Shown here one piece after another: positions 24,301 to 39,300 of a stretch of DNA of 64,000 bases. The position numbers were made by a program, and so were the translations under genes. Within the stretch, counting starts at the first letter, position 1. Every line of letters begins with the position of its first letter. The notes under the pieces are model-generated. The model was not told the DNA's origin and searched no databases. It saw only the letters and a program-made list of their open reading frames with translations. Origin of the DNA: Heterobilharzia americana (taxonomy: Eukaryota > Platyhelminthes > Trematoda > Strigeidida > Schistosomatidae); NCBI GenBank assembly GCA_944470555.2, contig OX104128.1, positions 37,431,920 to 37,495,919 of the forward strand. Reading direction: 5' to 3'.

Positions 24301-27300
24301 ATCTATTTCTATGGCATATAGCTTAATAACACACTTCTTTGAAAGAGATATATTGACTAAGAACACAACCGTACAGGTAGCAATCAAAGTGAGTGATAAC
24401 ATGCTCACTGTTTTACTATATAGCTGAGAAAAATAGCCACTAAACATGGAAGCAATGAAAGGTTTTATCCGTTCGACTAATGTTGCCTTTTTAGCATAGT
24501 CTGTGTGTCATAGTACGATAATGTCATTAATGCAGAAATTAGGTGTAGAGTTTTGGTAGAAGAGGTGAGTCAGTTGCTGAGGTTGTAGCAGTCCGTGTGA
24601 CAATTGAAATCACTGGTTATAGTACTCTAGATAGCATAACTCAGAACTAATCACAATGGTGCAAGTGCATACACGCATTATCCCCTTCCATAATGTCTCG
24701 AGAATATTACTGATACAAATTATAGAGGGACGGCTAATTTGGAAAAGCCCACCTAGCCCCATTATAAGTTCAGAACATGGGATAAAGATGGTTTTGTCAT
24801 CAGCCTACCTGACGAGTATTCGGCAGAACTATCTTGATGTTAGAAAACTTCTCAGAGACCCTTCTAAAGGACATGATTCCAGAATATAGTCCTGTTTAAT
24901 GAATTGAAGGAAACCCCTACTGTCAGGAAACATAAGAATTATTAACCTACAATCTGTAGGACAGTGTTTGAACTTCTGATGCAGAATAAATATTTGAGCA
25001 ATGCATCAACGACCTCAGAGAAAATGAGCTATCGGCTCATGAATCAGCTTTTTAAATGTTTGGCAAAGCCTGTGAAGTATGAAAGTAACTAATATTTTGG
25101 ATGCAAACGGTAGCGGACTGAAAATGCCAGAGTAGGTCAGCTAAATTCTATTTTGAAGTACTCCCTCAATTAGTGTTCCAGAAGTTTTTCACGATTGTTA
25201 GACGACATACCATCTACCTCAGAGTCTATTTTAATGAAACAATGTTTCTTACTGCCGGTGGTTCTCATAGCCTGAGGCACCATTATCAAATGCAAATGCT
25301 AGTTCTATATCACTCACTAATTCTTATAACTAAGTCATACAGGCCTTAAATGCTACCTGATGTCTTGTGTACCGGACTGTGACATACCATTCTACCATAT
25401 ATCCATCCAAATACACTGACAAGCATCGACAAGTTGAACGGAATATGCAAACATCCTGTATTTTTTAGCCAGACGTACTTCAAAGACACAAGCTTCTTTA
25501 CTCATCAATTTCATAGCGTCCTGTGGATGCAGTCCATATTCATTTATACTTCCTCTAGTCTCAACAGGTAGTATATATGATCTGGATCGGTTTCTTATTT
25601 AGCTGTAATACTAGGTGAAATCAACGTATTCAAAATCCACCAAGTCTCAGAATCAACTTAGGATGTACAAAATTGTTAACACACTTCACACATGTCCAAG
25701 AAACAGTTATGGCAATCTTGGGTACACTAACACGATCAATAGCTGATTGCAATGTGATTTGTTTTAGTCCAAACTTGAATGGCAGAAGGAGGACGTCCAG
25801 TCGCACAGCGGCGAGAAATGTGGAGATTGGTGCTGGCAACAAAGCCGATTACAACCTTTATTGTCAGATCCGCAACTGAATAGTTCGCAATGGTTGCATA
25901 AACCACTTGCTTCTGAGGCTACATGGATGAACTGAGCATTTAAGTCCCTGGTTAGCGACATTATATTTACCGAACCCACTTATATTAGATCATTCAGAGA
26001 TGATGGTAGAACTCATCTTTAAATATGAGATGAGTTCCACCATCATCTCCGAATGATCTAAATATACCGGATCTCACCACCTTCTCATTCTTTGTTTCTC
26101 CCTTCTCGTATTTTATATTTCTTCTGACTGCATTCTCTTATCTTTATCCTGCGCCTCACTGCCTTTTTACTTGATGTACTGATATGAGGTGTGGCAACTC
26201 GGACCGTTATGCAGTAATGCCTGGTCCTAGGTTGATCTGGATTTGATTTTGGGATTTGGGATCTTTAAATATATATGTAGGATGAAGTCTGTTGCAGCGC
26301 AGGTAATAAAGATGAAGAGATATCGTTTCCTTTTCCAGCTATATCTTACTCAGATAGAACTTTATATCTTAACAGGATACATGCTACTTTTGACGTCGAT
26401 CTGGTCTACCAGAGTAACACTAGCTATGGTACATAGTACGGTACCAACACCACAGAAGTAAGCAACCAATGCCATAGCATCCTCTGATCAGCATGCTTTT
26501 AAACACACCTTTTGAGGTGATAAATGGAGAAGTTATTGAAAGCTCTTCACTATGATCTGGAGTGAGTCCCTAAATTACAATGGTGAGACTTCCAATAGTC
26601 CTTACCAGGTCTGATTAACAACAACTGCTAACGACGAGCAGACATTAATACTGAAATGACGTCAACATATCAGAACAGCATTGAGTATGGGACAAGTACA
26701 AGTGGTTCAGCAATATAACGGTAGAGCACATATATAAAACTTACTTCAAAATTAATATAATATTGTAATTGTTGAACAAAATGTCGAATTTCTGCAGCAA
26801 ATAATTGTAATAAATGAAGTACTACAGCTAAATCAATCTGTAAACCATATCCTAAACGTGTAGTGCATAATTGTTGTTTCCATAGGTTGCTTAAAGTGAA
26901 CTCCATTCGTTTAGCACGCCAAAGAAAATTGAATGAAAACAAATACATAAATCGACAATTATCTGTGAATATTGTAGCCAATGGACCGTCAATATGATAA
27001 TCCAATGAAAATATATCCCATCCAGTATCTTGAGCTGTATATACATAAATACATACATTACGTAAAAGGAAAAAGAAATTTATTAGGAATTATGATGATA
27101 TAAAACCATTTATATGTTCATTGCAATAGGATGATCAATTTGCAAATGATTTACATATCGTACGGTCCATGTTGACATAGCTGATGATAGCTGCTGAGTG
27201 TAGCTTTTCAATTGCCTTCCAACTGTAGTGTGAACAGGATTTCTTTTAAACATCACTGAGAAAAGATCATATGATGTAACCTCTAATACAAAAGTGTCAC

Positions 27301-30300
27301 AAACTAATCAAATATACTACTGAACAACTTAATGAGCTCAGCTACGAAATACACGAAGCCACCGTTCAGTGATTATAAAACTCTGATTTGATTGACAAAA
27401 TCTATAGATTAATTTATTCAGTGGTATATTTCGTTATAGTTAGTTTCACTTCACTGATATATTTCTGCTATCTGCCACTCAGAAAAAAATGTAGTGCAGA
27501 TTGATATCATAATTGTTACCATTCACTACAACAAAGAATATTCGAAACTTCAGAAATATTATCATTGCTACCCCTTTGCGATTCAAACCTGTGATCATCC
27601 ATGCAACTGTCGATTATTTTATTATTGAACTAATCAGTTTCCAAACATCTCACTGTCTCAGTAGGTTACAACCATTCAATCAATCGATCAAAATCAATAT
27701 AGGACCAGTCATTATTGCGTAACAGCCCAAGTTGCCATACCTCATATCAACAAAACAAGTAGCAAAGTAGTAAGATGGAAGATGAAGGGGAAAGAAAAAT
27801 TGGTCAGAAGAAGCAGAAAGTAGTAAAAAAGAGGGACAAGAAAGTAGTGAGAATAAGTATAGCGGTTAAGATAATGATAATGTGTGTACATCTTCGCCAA
27901 TGACATCGGTTCTCAGCTATATCACCTAGTCTCCAGTAATCACTGGCTTCTCTTGTCTCGTGGACGCAAACCGACTAGTCTGCATCGCCCCACATGGCTT
28001 AAACGAATAATCAAGGACTTCATGCACTGTTGTTAGTCTGGCTTCCCTGAGCTTTTTTCAGCCTAAACCTACTTCGGCCAACATTTTGTGACGAAGCAGA
28101 CGGTGGTTGGGCATGCATAACACATTTCGCAGCCATCTCGGTCGATGACGGTTTACAACCACATTAACTGTCTTTCCTCTCCTCCTTAAAACTCTACATC
28201 TTACTTTTGTGTTACTCACGTGGTGACAGCACAAAACATGGCATACGCTATGAACGCAACGATAGTCAAACACCCGAAGTTTTTTCATCTTCTCTACCTT
28301 TAGTGGTCGTGTTTCATACAGTAGAAACAGAGTAAACTGCAGCACAGTACACTCGGCACTTAATCGAAAATCAGTTATGGCAGCGGTGGCATAGGTAGCG
28401 TAACTTGGTGAAAGTTAATGGAACCTTTTGTATCCATGCAGAGATTTCGTCGGCCACTGGCCCACCTGAGCTGATGCAACTTTCCAGGTAAGTGAAGTGT
28501 TCAAAGCACTCAACCACTTCGCTCTCTATTGTTAAACAAGGTACAACTGGGACAACAATTTGGATGCGAGCGACAATAAACGCACCCCAAACATTTTCAG
28601 GCATTAACTTCGAACGTGTGAAAATTGGCTACCAAAGCAAATACGTATGCCTCTACAACTAATGTATATACTACTTTGATGTACTTATATACGTAAGAAT
28701 ACGTTAGAACGCTTGACGTTCACCGTGCCATATGATACAGACAACACTTTTAACTCTTCCATAGGTCACAGATGGTGTGAGTTGACAATTACTGAACTAA
28801 TCTTTTATGTCCCCGTTGTGAGATTCCATCAGAAACAAACCTATTCGAAATATTGTTACATACAGATCGAGAAACTGTACATCTGTTTCTGTTGAGAAGT
28901 AAGACTTGCTACATATAAAAATCATCTGTTATAAAGATTTACTGTTTTATACTATGAATATTTTTTAAAGTCATACATTAAAATGTTCAATGTACAAACA
29001 GTTTTCTGTCATTGCACTAAACGTGAAGTGAAAAGATCAATTATCTGGATATTGACAAATTTAATCCCATGAACACAGCATCCAGTTTGTCTGAATTTGC
29101 TTAAACTTATCAAGAATGAAACTTGACCATAGAATGACGTGCGCATAAAAACAATATGTTCGATAGTAAAGCCTAAATAACTGAACATATAATAACTTCA
29201 AAGTGAAGATTTAGAAGACAGAAAAATATGTAGTATACACCAAGAGATCCAACTGATCCCAGAAGAACAATTGATTCAGCACTCTAATCCCCAGGGATAT
29301 AGTATAGCCCTTGAGTTGATCAGTTCAAAATTGGAAGATAGTAATGAAGTTTCTGAAGGTCACCTGGAGACGATCTTATAGTTCAGATCTTAACAAACCA
29401 ATAGTACACATAAAGCACTAGAAAAATATAAGTTGTATTTGGACAAATCTCAGTGTATTTGAAATAAAATAATTCCAATGTTTCGCATCCAGCTGACTGA
29501 CAAAATCTGGAAGCAAGCGTGCGGTTAACATCTCCAGACTGTTTACACCATATAAGGCTATTTCTTCTTAAGGTAAATGAAAGCGAAAAAGATATGTATG
29601 GCCACAGAGCCTATCGAACATCTGCTTGAGGCCTGTCACATTTGGTCTTTTGCGGGTTGTTGTTTTGAGGTTTAGTTGTTCTAACGCCGAGTACAGAAAA
29701 CCAAAACCGCGGGTACCGGGAGACCGTGCGTGTCCTATTTTTGAAGCCGACTTTTTCTAGCTCTCCCCCTTCTCGTAGGGAAGGCAGCATCAGTGTGGCT
29801 CTGGTGGTCAACCAAAGGAAACACCTTACTGCTGTCACACTTCCATCACAGTACAGTAATTTACATTACAATGATAAATACTTTTCATCTTACCACTATC
29901 CAACAGACTTATCCGGAATGGTAGGACTTCGATGGAATAAGCATTCCAGCCAGAGTAGCTCACTGGGTCACTGCGATATGCAAACCTAACCACCACGTCA
30001 AAGTAACCGCTATCAAGCACTGGACAATAACGTTATGCAACTTTAAAAAAAACAAAACAAATATGAACGCGCTCTAGTGACAGTGTATAACGCTTTGGAG
30101 CTTGAAGCAGTGGATACCGGGTTCGATTCCCAGTGGTAATAACATCACTAAGAAGCAGGTACATCCAGCTGACGAGCTCCAAATAGGATGAAATGCACAT
30201 TCTGGACTCCACTGCTAGCCAACAAATAAGATACAAAATGAACAAACGATATTCTTTTGAATATTTATTGTTCACATTGAACTTTCAACATGAAGGAAAT

Positions 30301-33300
30301 AGGAACTTCAAGTAAAAACAATAAAAGTAAACAGAGAACTCTTCTAGTTAAACTAACGTGAAGATATATCCAAAAGGCGAACATCTAAACGTTGAAGAAT
30401 TTCTGGTTGTTCATATTGTGCATTAGTATCACGTATAGCTGTCTCCAATATACTACTTAATCGACTAATTACTATTTGTGAGCATGATTTATTTAAATTC
30501 GAACTAAAGAAAATTTCAAAACAAAATAAAATTAAACTGATCTATAGTATACAGTAAACGAGCAATACAATCAGTTAATCAAATACAGGAATGTAATTAG
30601 AAATATGTTTATTGTGTTATTATATGCATCTTTTAGAAATCGGTATAAAAATTAGTAATAAAGTAAGCATTTACTTTTAACTAATTATATTTTTGTTTTG
30701 ATTAGATCACCTGAGATAACTTCATTTACGTTCAAAAAACACCTGGGTCATAGCTGACCTTAAGATAATGACTACTAAGTAGTTATCAGCCTGATGTTAC
30801 ATCATCTGTGTTGCCTGGCTTTTGTATGAATAAACAACTCATAACTGTCCGTTCACCATCACCATCACTAGATAGATGCGATGAGTGATGAAATTTCTAA
30901 CTACATGTCGAAAGCCAAAGTAGTTAACACCAATCTAGATCATTTTTGTCGCTGTCATGACGTTAGTTTGACCGTAAAAGGTCGGGTTTATAACGCTTTG
31001 ATGTAAGCAGTTCTGTTCTACATCTGTGAAATCTGGCCTCTACGGACTGAGGATATGCGATGACTCTGTGTGTTCGATCATCGTTTTCTCCGCAGGATTG
31101 CTCGAACCCGGGGGCAATACCATGTAAGTAATTCTTAGGTACAACAGTGTGTGTTTCGACATGATGGCAACCATCACTCAACAAATGAAGTCATCTGGAA
31201 ACACCGTTTTCGGTGGCTTGGATTTGTGTTACGCACGTCGTCCTAGCGGCTTCCATACCGTTCATTGTTTGTTAGCTCTAGGAATTAATAGAACAACCAG
31301 AGCGGTGGTCAGCGTATGATATAGCGCTGTGGAATGATAGTTGTATCGGTTTGGCATCTTCTGGTGCGTCACGAACCCCCGGGTGGGGTCCGAGAGATCG
31401 CCTAGCTCAATGACTTGAGACGTTATCAGATATGGCTCAGAATCGAAACCAGTGTCAGTCATACTGTAGTTTCCCTTTATCTTCTGCGGCTGAAAAGTAT
31501 TGAATGTTTTGCTTGGAATGTATTTTACAAGAACACACTTCTTATACACTTCCCATTGTTTATGTCTTCACAATATTGTTTACCTACTTTTTGTGTGATG
31601 CATTTCCTGATACCTATGCAGTACCATGTTTGTGTTCTCATAACAAACAAATAAAGAAGACGATGAAGATGCGATGATAAACAGAAGCTATTGGTAACGT
31701 GGTTGAAGTAACACAAGGCAGTCATCGTCTATCTCCATCACTCAGCTCTCATGACTAACGTTTCATTCACACGGCTACATACCAAAACAAACTAACAAAG
31801 CTTAGGCTAAGCTTCAATAATTACAATGTAACAGTCTGAATTAGAGAATGGAAGCTAAACTACCAGAAATGTTTCAGAGAAGACACCGATTTATAAAGTA
31901 AAGGACAAACAAATGAAACTAAACAGACACAATAGTCAACTTATAAATTATCAGAATAATCTGTCTGGTTAATATTATTGTGTAAGGTGTGTGGACTAAT
32001 CATTTTCGATGTTAACTTGACTGCTATCATTTAAGTAAAAGAACTGCACTAATAAATGTCTTAACAAAAATTTTTGTTTAACTATTTTAGCAAAAAATCT
32101 TGCATTTCAATTTTCAACATACTCATTCTACGAATCGAAGTAACATGAGAGTACTAATGAATGCTCCTGATAACTTGTTACACTGAGCCGAAATATTAGT
32201 AATTGCATAACAACAGTTGTTTTTATTCATGAATCAACAGACCATAGAATGGCAGTTAACTCTGTACCACAACATCGATTTCGAAAAGGCCTTCAACAGC
32301 GTCGATCGAAAAGTAATTTGGAAACTACTTAAACACTACGGTGTACCACAAACCTTTAGCAACTTCAATCAACAATATGAAGACACCACATGCCAAGTGA
32401 TCCACAATGGTAAGCAGCTCAATAATGCCTTTGAAGTGAAGACACGAGTAAGACAAGGTTGTTTACTATCACCGATGCACTTTCTGATTGTGGTCGACTG
32501 GATCATGCAACAAACAGTGAGGAGCGAGAAGATGGGTATACGCTGGACCAGGAAAAAGATCCTAGATTTGGATTTCGCAGATGACTGGGATCTAATGCCA
32601 CATAAACTCAAAGACCTACAGGCGAAAATAACAAGTTGACAGAAGAGGTAGCCAAGACGGAACTTCTTCCAAGTGAACGTAAAGAAGATAGGTGATGAAG
32701 ATACCCAACCAACCAACCAACAACAACAACAACAAACACCGATCACCATCAACAGCAGAAATCTAAAGCAAGTTGTCTCTTCCACCTACCTAGGCAGCAT
32801 CGATTAAACCATAGCCAGCCGCTCAGACAACAATGTCAAAGCAGCCAGCATCGCAAAGATACCAAGACAGGTCTTCCTTCCTTCAATGATCTGAAATCAG
32901 TATAGAGATCTACTGCACTCCACTCCACTCAGCATAAAGCATGAACAAGATCCAGATTTTCAACACTAATTCAGTCAAGTAAGTCAGTGCTCCTATGTGA
33001 TGGTTGAGAGACTTGGTGTCTTGCGAAAAGCATTTGCAACAAACTGCAGAAATACATCATCAACAGCTACCGTCTACGTTCGCTCACTCGATACTGAACA
33101 TCGGATCAGAAGGCCAGAATAATATGAATAAGCAACAAGAAACTGTGGCTAGCTGTGAACGAACCAACCAACAACCTATCACCCAACAAATATGCAGGAG
33201 AAGAGAGTGGAGATGGATATGATTGGACATAGACTGAGGAGACCGTTTGGGGACATCATGCGCCAGGCCGTTGGGTGGGACCGAAAGAGGAAACGACGGG

Positions 33301-36300
33301 TTGGGCGTCCCAGCTGAGGGTGACATGTAGATCATGTGAAGAAGAAATGAAAGGTTGTGGGAAGTCGTGGAGCCAGATTGAAAAGACTGTAGAGAAGAGA
33401 ATGAAGTGATGACTTGCTACTGAAGCCGCATGTTCCACTAGAAACCCAAGGGACAAATAAAATAATAATAATTCTTTCTATTCATGAATCAATCCACTAG
33501 CTTTAGAGAAAACTTAATTTTACGAATAATATTGCTTACGCTTATTCAAACCTTCACTTAAATATCAAATTACTAAAAGACATGAAAATCTTCAGGATTG
33601 AATTAGCTAAATATGACGATACTTAAAAACCAATTTTTCCACAGAAATTGTTGACATTAAAATATCGAAGTCCTTTCATCTTAACTGCTCTGATCGAACA
33701 TGGATGTCAACATATTAGGTTGTTTAACTGGTGTCCAAATTTATCCATTCTGCTTAACTTGGAAATGTGAATGGATAAGCTTCGAATCTTCACTTTTATG
33801 CTAATATGTAAAGTATAAAAAAGGATACTGCACAATGTGACCGTATTGTAATGAAATGATCGAAAGTCCAAAGAAATGTCATCTATTTATCTTAGCTAGG
33901 ATCATGATTAGATTTGAATCTAGCACACATCATAGAGTACAAGTCTAGAGACACTTATGCAACAATCTTGAATTAGATTCCACACAGCAACCTTGTGCAC
34001 AATCGTGCAGTAAAACAATGAACCATACCTATTGTGTCAGGGTTAATAGAGTTCATGAGGTTGTGAACCTTAGTCAATTAAGATAGCTTGAACATGTACT
34101 GAGCACGGCAAGTCACCACCTACCTTGACGTGCTATTCTAGGAGAAGGTTGGACTAAATTGAAAGAGAGCACAGAGTTACTAGACCACGACCTGGTGCCA
34201 ATTGATGAAATCTTTTACTGTTGGTCTGAGTCATATAGGGAGATACAGAGTGCATGGTTGACGTCTTCGAGATAAAAGGAATCAGTGGTTGACAACTTAT
34301 AGTGAAATGGCCTCAATGGCACAGATATATACATCCCTTGACGTCTTCTAAAGCTCGAATATCCGCACTAACCTTTTATCTTTAAATTCCTTATTCTCTC
34401 AAACAACTTTGCCCACTTTCATATAACTTTTTCTATCCACTTGTTCTTCATATATATTGTGAAGTGTGGCAACTTGAACCGATTCTTTTGTGTGCGAGGT
34501 TACACGTTGATTTTATCTGTCTATCTGAAGGTTAATGGTACGGCTTGGTTACCTAGATCTCAGTAGGTACAGTGGATTCCAGTTCATGAGCCACTGGTTG
34601 AAGGTCAACTCGCTAAACCAATGGACCCACAGCTTCATTATTATTATTTTATTATTAGTCCCTTGGGTTCCTAGTGGAACATGGGGCTTCAGTAGCACGT
34701 CTCCAGTGACCTCTGTTCTCTGAGATCTTTTGAACCTGGCTCCACGACAGCCCAGAAGCTCTCATTTCTTCCTCGCACGACCTCCTCCATGTCACCCTCG
34801 GACGTCCAACTCGTCGCTTCCCATGCGGATTCCACTCGAGCAACTGGCCTGACGCGTGATGTCCTCAGTCAGCCTTCTCAGTGTATGCCCAATCCATCTC
34901 CGCTTCCTCCTGCATATTTGTTGGGTGATAGGTTCTTGGTTGGTTCGTTGCCCGTCCAGAGTTCCTTGTTGCATATTCTTGTTATTCTGGCCATCTAATC
35001 TTCAGTAACGAGCCAGGGTAGGTAGGCAGTTGTTGATGAATGTCTATAGTTTATTGGAAATCCCTTTCTTAACACGCCAAGTCTCTGAACCATCACACAG
35101 AAGCACTGACTTGACGTTGGTGTTGAAAATCCGTATCTTGTTCCACATGCTGAGTGCAGAAGATCTCCACACTGGTTTCAGGCTAATGAACGCCTGTCTC
35201 GCTTTTCCGATTCTGACTTTGACGTCCTCGTCCGTCCCGCCTGTAGTTGAAACAGTGCTTCCTAGATAAGTGAAGGAGGTTACTTCCTTCAAGTTTCTCC
35301 CGTTGACGGTGATTGGAGTTTGTTGTTGTTGTTGTTGGAGTTGTTGGTGCGGTATCTTCATCACTTCTGTCTTCTCTATATTCACCTGAAGTCCTGTCTT
35401 CGCTGCCTCTTCTATCAACTTGTTAGTTTTTGCCTGCAGATCTTCAAGTTTATGTGACATTAGGCATAAGTCATCGGCGAAATCCAGATCTTCTAGGTTC
35501 TTTTCCGCAGTCCAGTGTACCCTCCTCTTCTCGCTGCCCACTGTTTGCTGCATGACCCAGTCCACCACAATTAGGAATATCATGGGGGATAGTAGGCAAC
35601 CTTGTTTCACTCCTGTCTTCACTTCAAAGGCATCACTGAGCTTCCCATTGTGGATTACTTGGCATGTGGCATCTTCATATAGTTGTTGAATGAGGCAGAT
35701 AAAGGTTTGCGGTACTACGTAGTAGTGAAGCAGTTTCCAAATTACTTCTCGGTCGACGCTGTCAAAGGCCTTCTCAAAGTCGATGAAGTTGAAGTAGAGA
35801 GCTGATTGCCATTTTATACTCTGTTCTATGATGATGCGTAGTGTAGCGTTGCAATTTGGTCTGCACATGATTTGTACTTCCTGAAGCCTGCCTGTTCCGG
35901 TCGTAATTTTGAATCCAGTGCATCTTTAAGCCTCTCCAGGATGATGCGGCTTAATATTTTGCTTGTATTGGGTGGACAGGAGAGTGATTCCGCGCCAGTT
36001 CTTGCAAACACTGAGGTCTCCCTTCTTCGGCAGTTTGACAAGGTAACCCTTCTTCCAATCGTCCGGTACCTTCTCTTCCTTCCACACCTTCTGCAATAGT
36101 GGTGTGAGCATGTCCACTGTTGTCTCTGCGTCTGTTCTCAGTGCTTATGGCGGGATTCCATCTGGTCCTACTGCTTTCCCACATTTCAGTAGCTTTATGG
36201 CGTTCAGGACTTCCATTTTTGTTGGAGGATTTATGTTCACTTGTAGTTCTGTGGCTGCAGGTGGCATTTATGGACGAAGTGCAGGTGGTGGTCGATTCAA

Positions 36301-39300
36301 GAGCTTCTTGAAATGGTCGGCCCATTGTTTCCTCTGTTTCTCTTCTTTCGTAATTAAATTTCCGTCATCATCTTTTATTGGTTTCATCTGTGTTGATCTC
36401 TTCCCTGATAGCAACCTGGTTATTTGATACAATGTCGTCAGGTCTCTCTTACCTGCAGCCTGTTCTGCTTCACTTGCCAGTGTGTCGTAGAAGTGTCTTT
36501 TGTCTTTCCGTGCACTCTTCTTTACTTCTTTGTTCAGTGTTTTATACATTGTGCTCAGTTCCTCTTGTCGTTGAGCGTCCTTGCACTGGTTTATCTTCTG
36601 CTTCACCATCCTCCTCTCCCTGCTCTATCAGCTTCCATGTATCCATCGAGATCCATTCCTTATCTTCTTTCTTCTTCCTTCTTAATACTGTTGTGCAGGT
36701 TTCTTTCCACATAGCTTTCAAAGACTTCCAGTGTTCTTCTACACAGGTTTCTTCAGGGATGTTCCTCGATATCTCCCATTTTGTCTTGATGGCTGCTTTG
36801 AAGATCTCCTTTGCAGTTTCATCCTTCAGTTTCCGAGTGTTGTACTTGAATTGAGGTCTATCACCAGCTTCCTTGAAGGCTTTTAACTTGATTTGGAAGG
36901 TAGATTCCTTGCACTAGATAGTGGTCTGAACCTACATCTGCTCCTCTTCTTGACCTTGTGTTAAGTAGACTGCGTCTCCATTTTCTTGAGATTGAGATAA
37001 AGTCGATTTGATTTTTAGTGTGTCCATCTGGTGAAATCGAATCCATGTCGCTTTGTGGATATCCTTGTGCCTGAACACACTGCCTGACTCCAATCACCAA
37101 ATCGTTGAATGCATAGAATCCTGCAAACGATTCTCCATTCTCGTTCATCACCTCACCGAGCGCCTCTCGACCCATGGTTAGTTCTCTTCCTGTATTGTCT
37201 GCTCCCAGTTTGGCATTCATGTCTCCCATTAGAATGAATTTTGATATCGCCAACTTGAGTGGTGTCTTGTCCAGTATTGATTGAAGTTGTCTGTAGAATT
37301 CCTCCTTCTTCTCTTGCTTTGCGTCATTTGTAGGTGCATAGCATTGTATGATTGTGACCTTTCTTCCTTTTGAGTTGAATCTTGCTGTCATGATCCTGCA
37401 GGAGGAGATTGGTTCTCACTGCATGAGAGCCTTCGATGCTCCTGAGGACATCATGATAGCCACTGGAAACCTCAGTGTGCTTGTGGTTGTCGTCTGGGTG
37501 ACAATATCGGAGTAGATTATTGATTCTCCAGTTGACAGTTTGGAGAGTCCAATCCCATTCCATCTGCTTTCGCAAATCCCAAGCACTTCAATGGGATACC
37601 TTCTCATCTCCTTTGCAATCTGGGGTGCCTTACTGGGTTCAAACATCGTACGGACATTCCATGTCCCCACGTTTACTTTCGCTTTCATCGAGAGAAGACA
37701 CATCGGCCCGGCTAATTGGCTTCCCGAAGTCAGGCTTTCACCAACTGGCGTCATTTCGCCTCTCCGATTCCAGCGGGGAATAAGTTTGTTTTCATGTTTT
37801 ATATATAGTTTGTGCTTTGAAGTTTCTTTAGCGGTTAGATTTGTTTTACGGGGTAGGGTTGCTAGCCCTATGCCCAACCTTCCCTCTTTACCCGGGCTTA
37901 GGACCGGCTAGTAACTAGTGAACTAGTTAACCAGGCGAGGTTCCACAGCTTCATGCATAATACACATCACATAATTACAATAAAAAGTTTACTGATTCAT
38001 CATAACGGTGAGGAAAACCTGTGTCAATCAACAGTCATTGGGTTTAAATTTCACTCCACCTACTTCGAGCTGGCCAGCTGAGTAGAGGTGAACTAAAAGA
38101 TTTATTCTGGGTCACAAATGTGCTGATATATACATAATATGATTGAGAACTTACTCCAATAAATCCATAAGATGTTGAATAAAATCACCTTGTCCAAGGA
38201 GTAAAAATTTTCTCGTAGCCTATGAAGAAATGTATACAGACATTGGTTAAGAAGGTAGAATTAGTCATGGTGAAAAACAGTAAGATATTTGACCAAGTTA
38301 TATATATATGGTTTGATTTTTCGATGTATGGGTCATTGGATTAGGGAGATGACTTTCAACTACTGGATAAGGAGCCCCGGCTCCGATCCACCTACTGAGA
38401 TTCAGGCAGTCAAGTATTATCACTAGTTCACATACAATAGGTGTGGTTGACTGCCTACTGCACGAGTCTGAACAAGGTTACTCTTGAGTGTATTTCATTC
38501 ATTTAATATACATATGATAGTCTGAGATTTAGTGTAGTGTACCCTTCAAAGGTACCCTATGAAAACCATTTTTCGCTTGCCAAGAACATCTTTCAGTTGA
38601 ATAGGTTCCATCGGCTGTACCAGACTAAAAGACAACTGCTTTTATCATCACAATAGACACTTATATAAACCCTTATTATAAAGAAGTCACCTCTAATCCT
38701 AATAATACTGCCAAAACTGTGAATAGATGACACTAGACATTTTTCCTGTCAGTATTCTATACAAAGGAAATTGCTTTGAGTACATAGACTCAACTTATAC
38801 TGATGTCTAAGGTCAAAAATATGAGAAGTTCAATTGAAGTTGCTTCAATCTCTTTTACTCTTGAAGTTCACAGTCAATCACAGGAATTCTATGACCAATG
38901 TTTACTATTCTACACTAAACCATTGAGGTGAAGGCTGTCTTCTGGTAGCACTACATGAAACTGTATACTGTTCTGGTTTTCGAACCTCCTAAAAATCGAT
39001 ATCAAAGTGTCCGCAAAAATAACGGATAAGTTACTTTTTGTGGCTTATACGTTTAGAAAGTTGACATTCAACTTTTTGGATGACAACTTTGAAAACCAAC
39101 CACTTTACTAGCTGGAGTTTGACCAGCCACTAGGTAGTATGCTTCGCTTAGTGAACCAAGATGCACATGGTTGCTGGACTACGCACTATAGTATCTCCAT
39201 ACTAGATTCAGCTTTTCACACATCTTGAATGAATCCAACTTGCTGAAATGGCACATAAGATGCCTAACACCGAAATATCACCCACCTTTAAGCACGTTTA

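Noticed and set aside
35044..35868. 274-codon RT frame as a host gene
   Set aside because: It is the RT domain of the RTE bounded by a target duplication.
36104..36854. Plus-strand frames opposite the full-length RTE (for example 36378-36854)
   Set aside because: Shadow frames of the RTE coding strand; no family resemblance.
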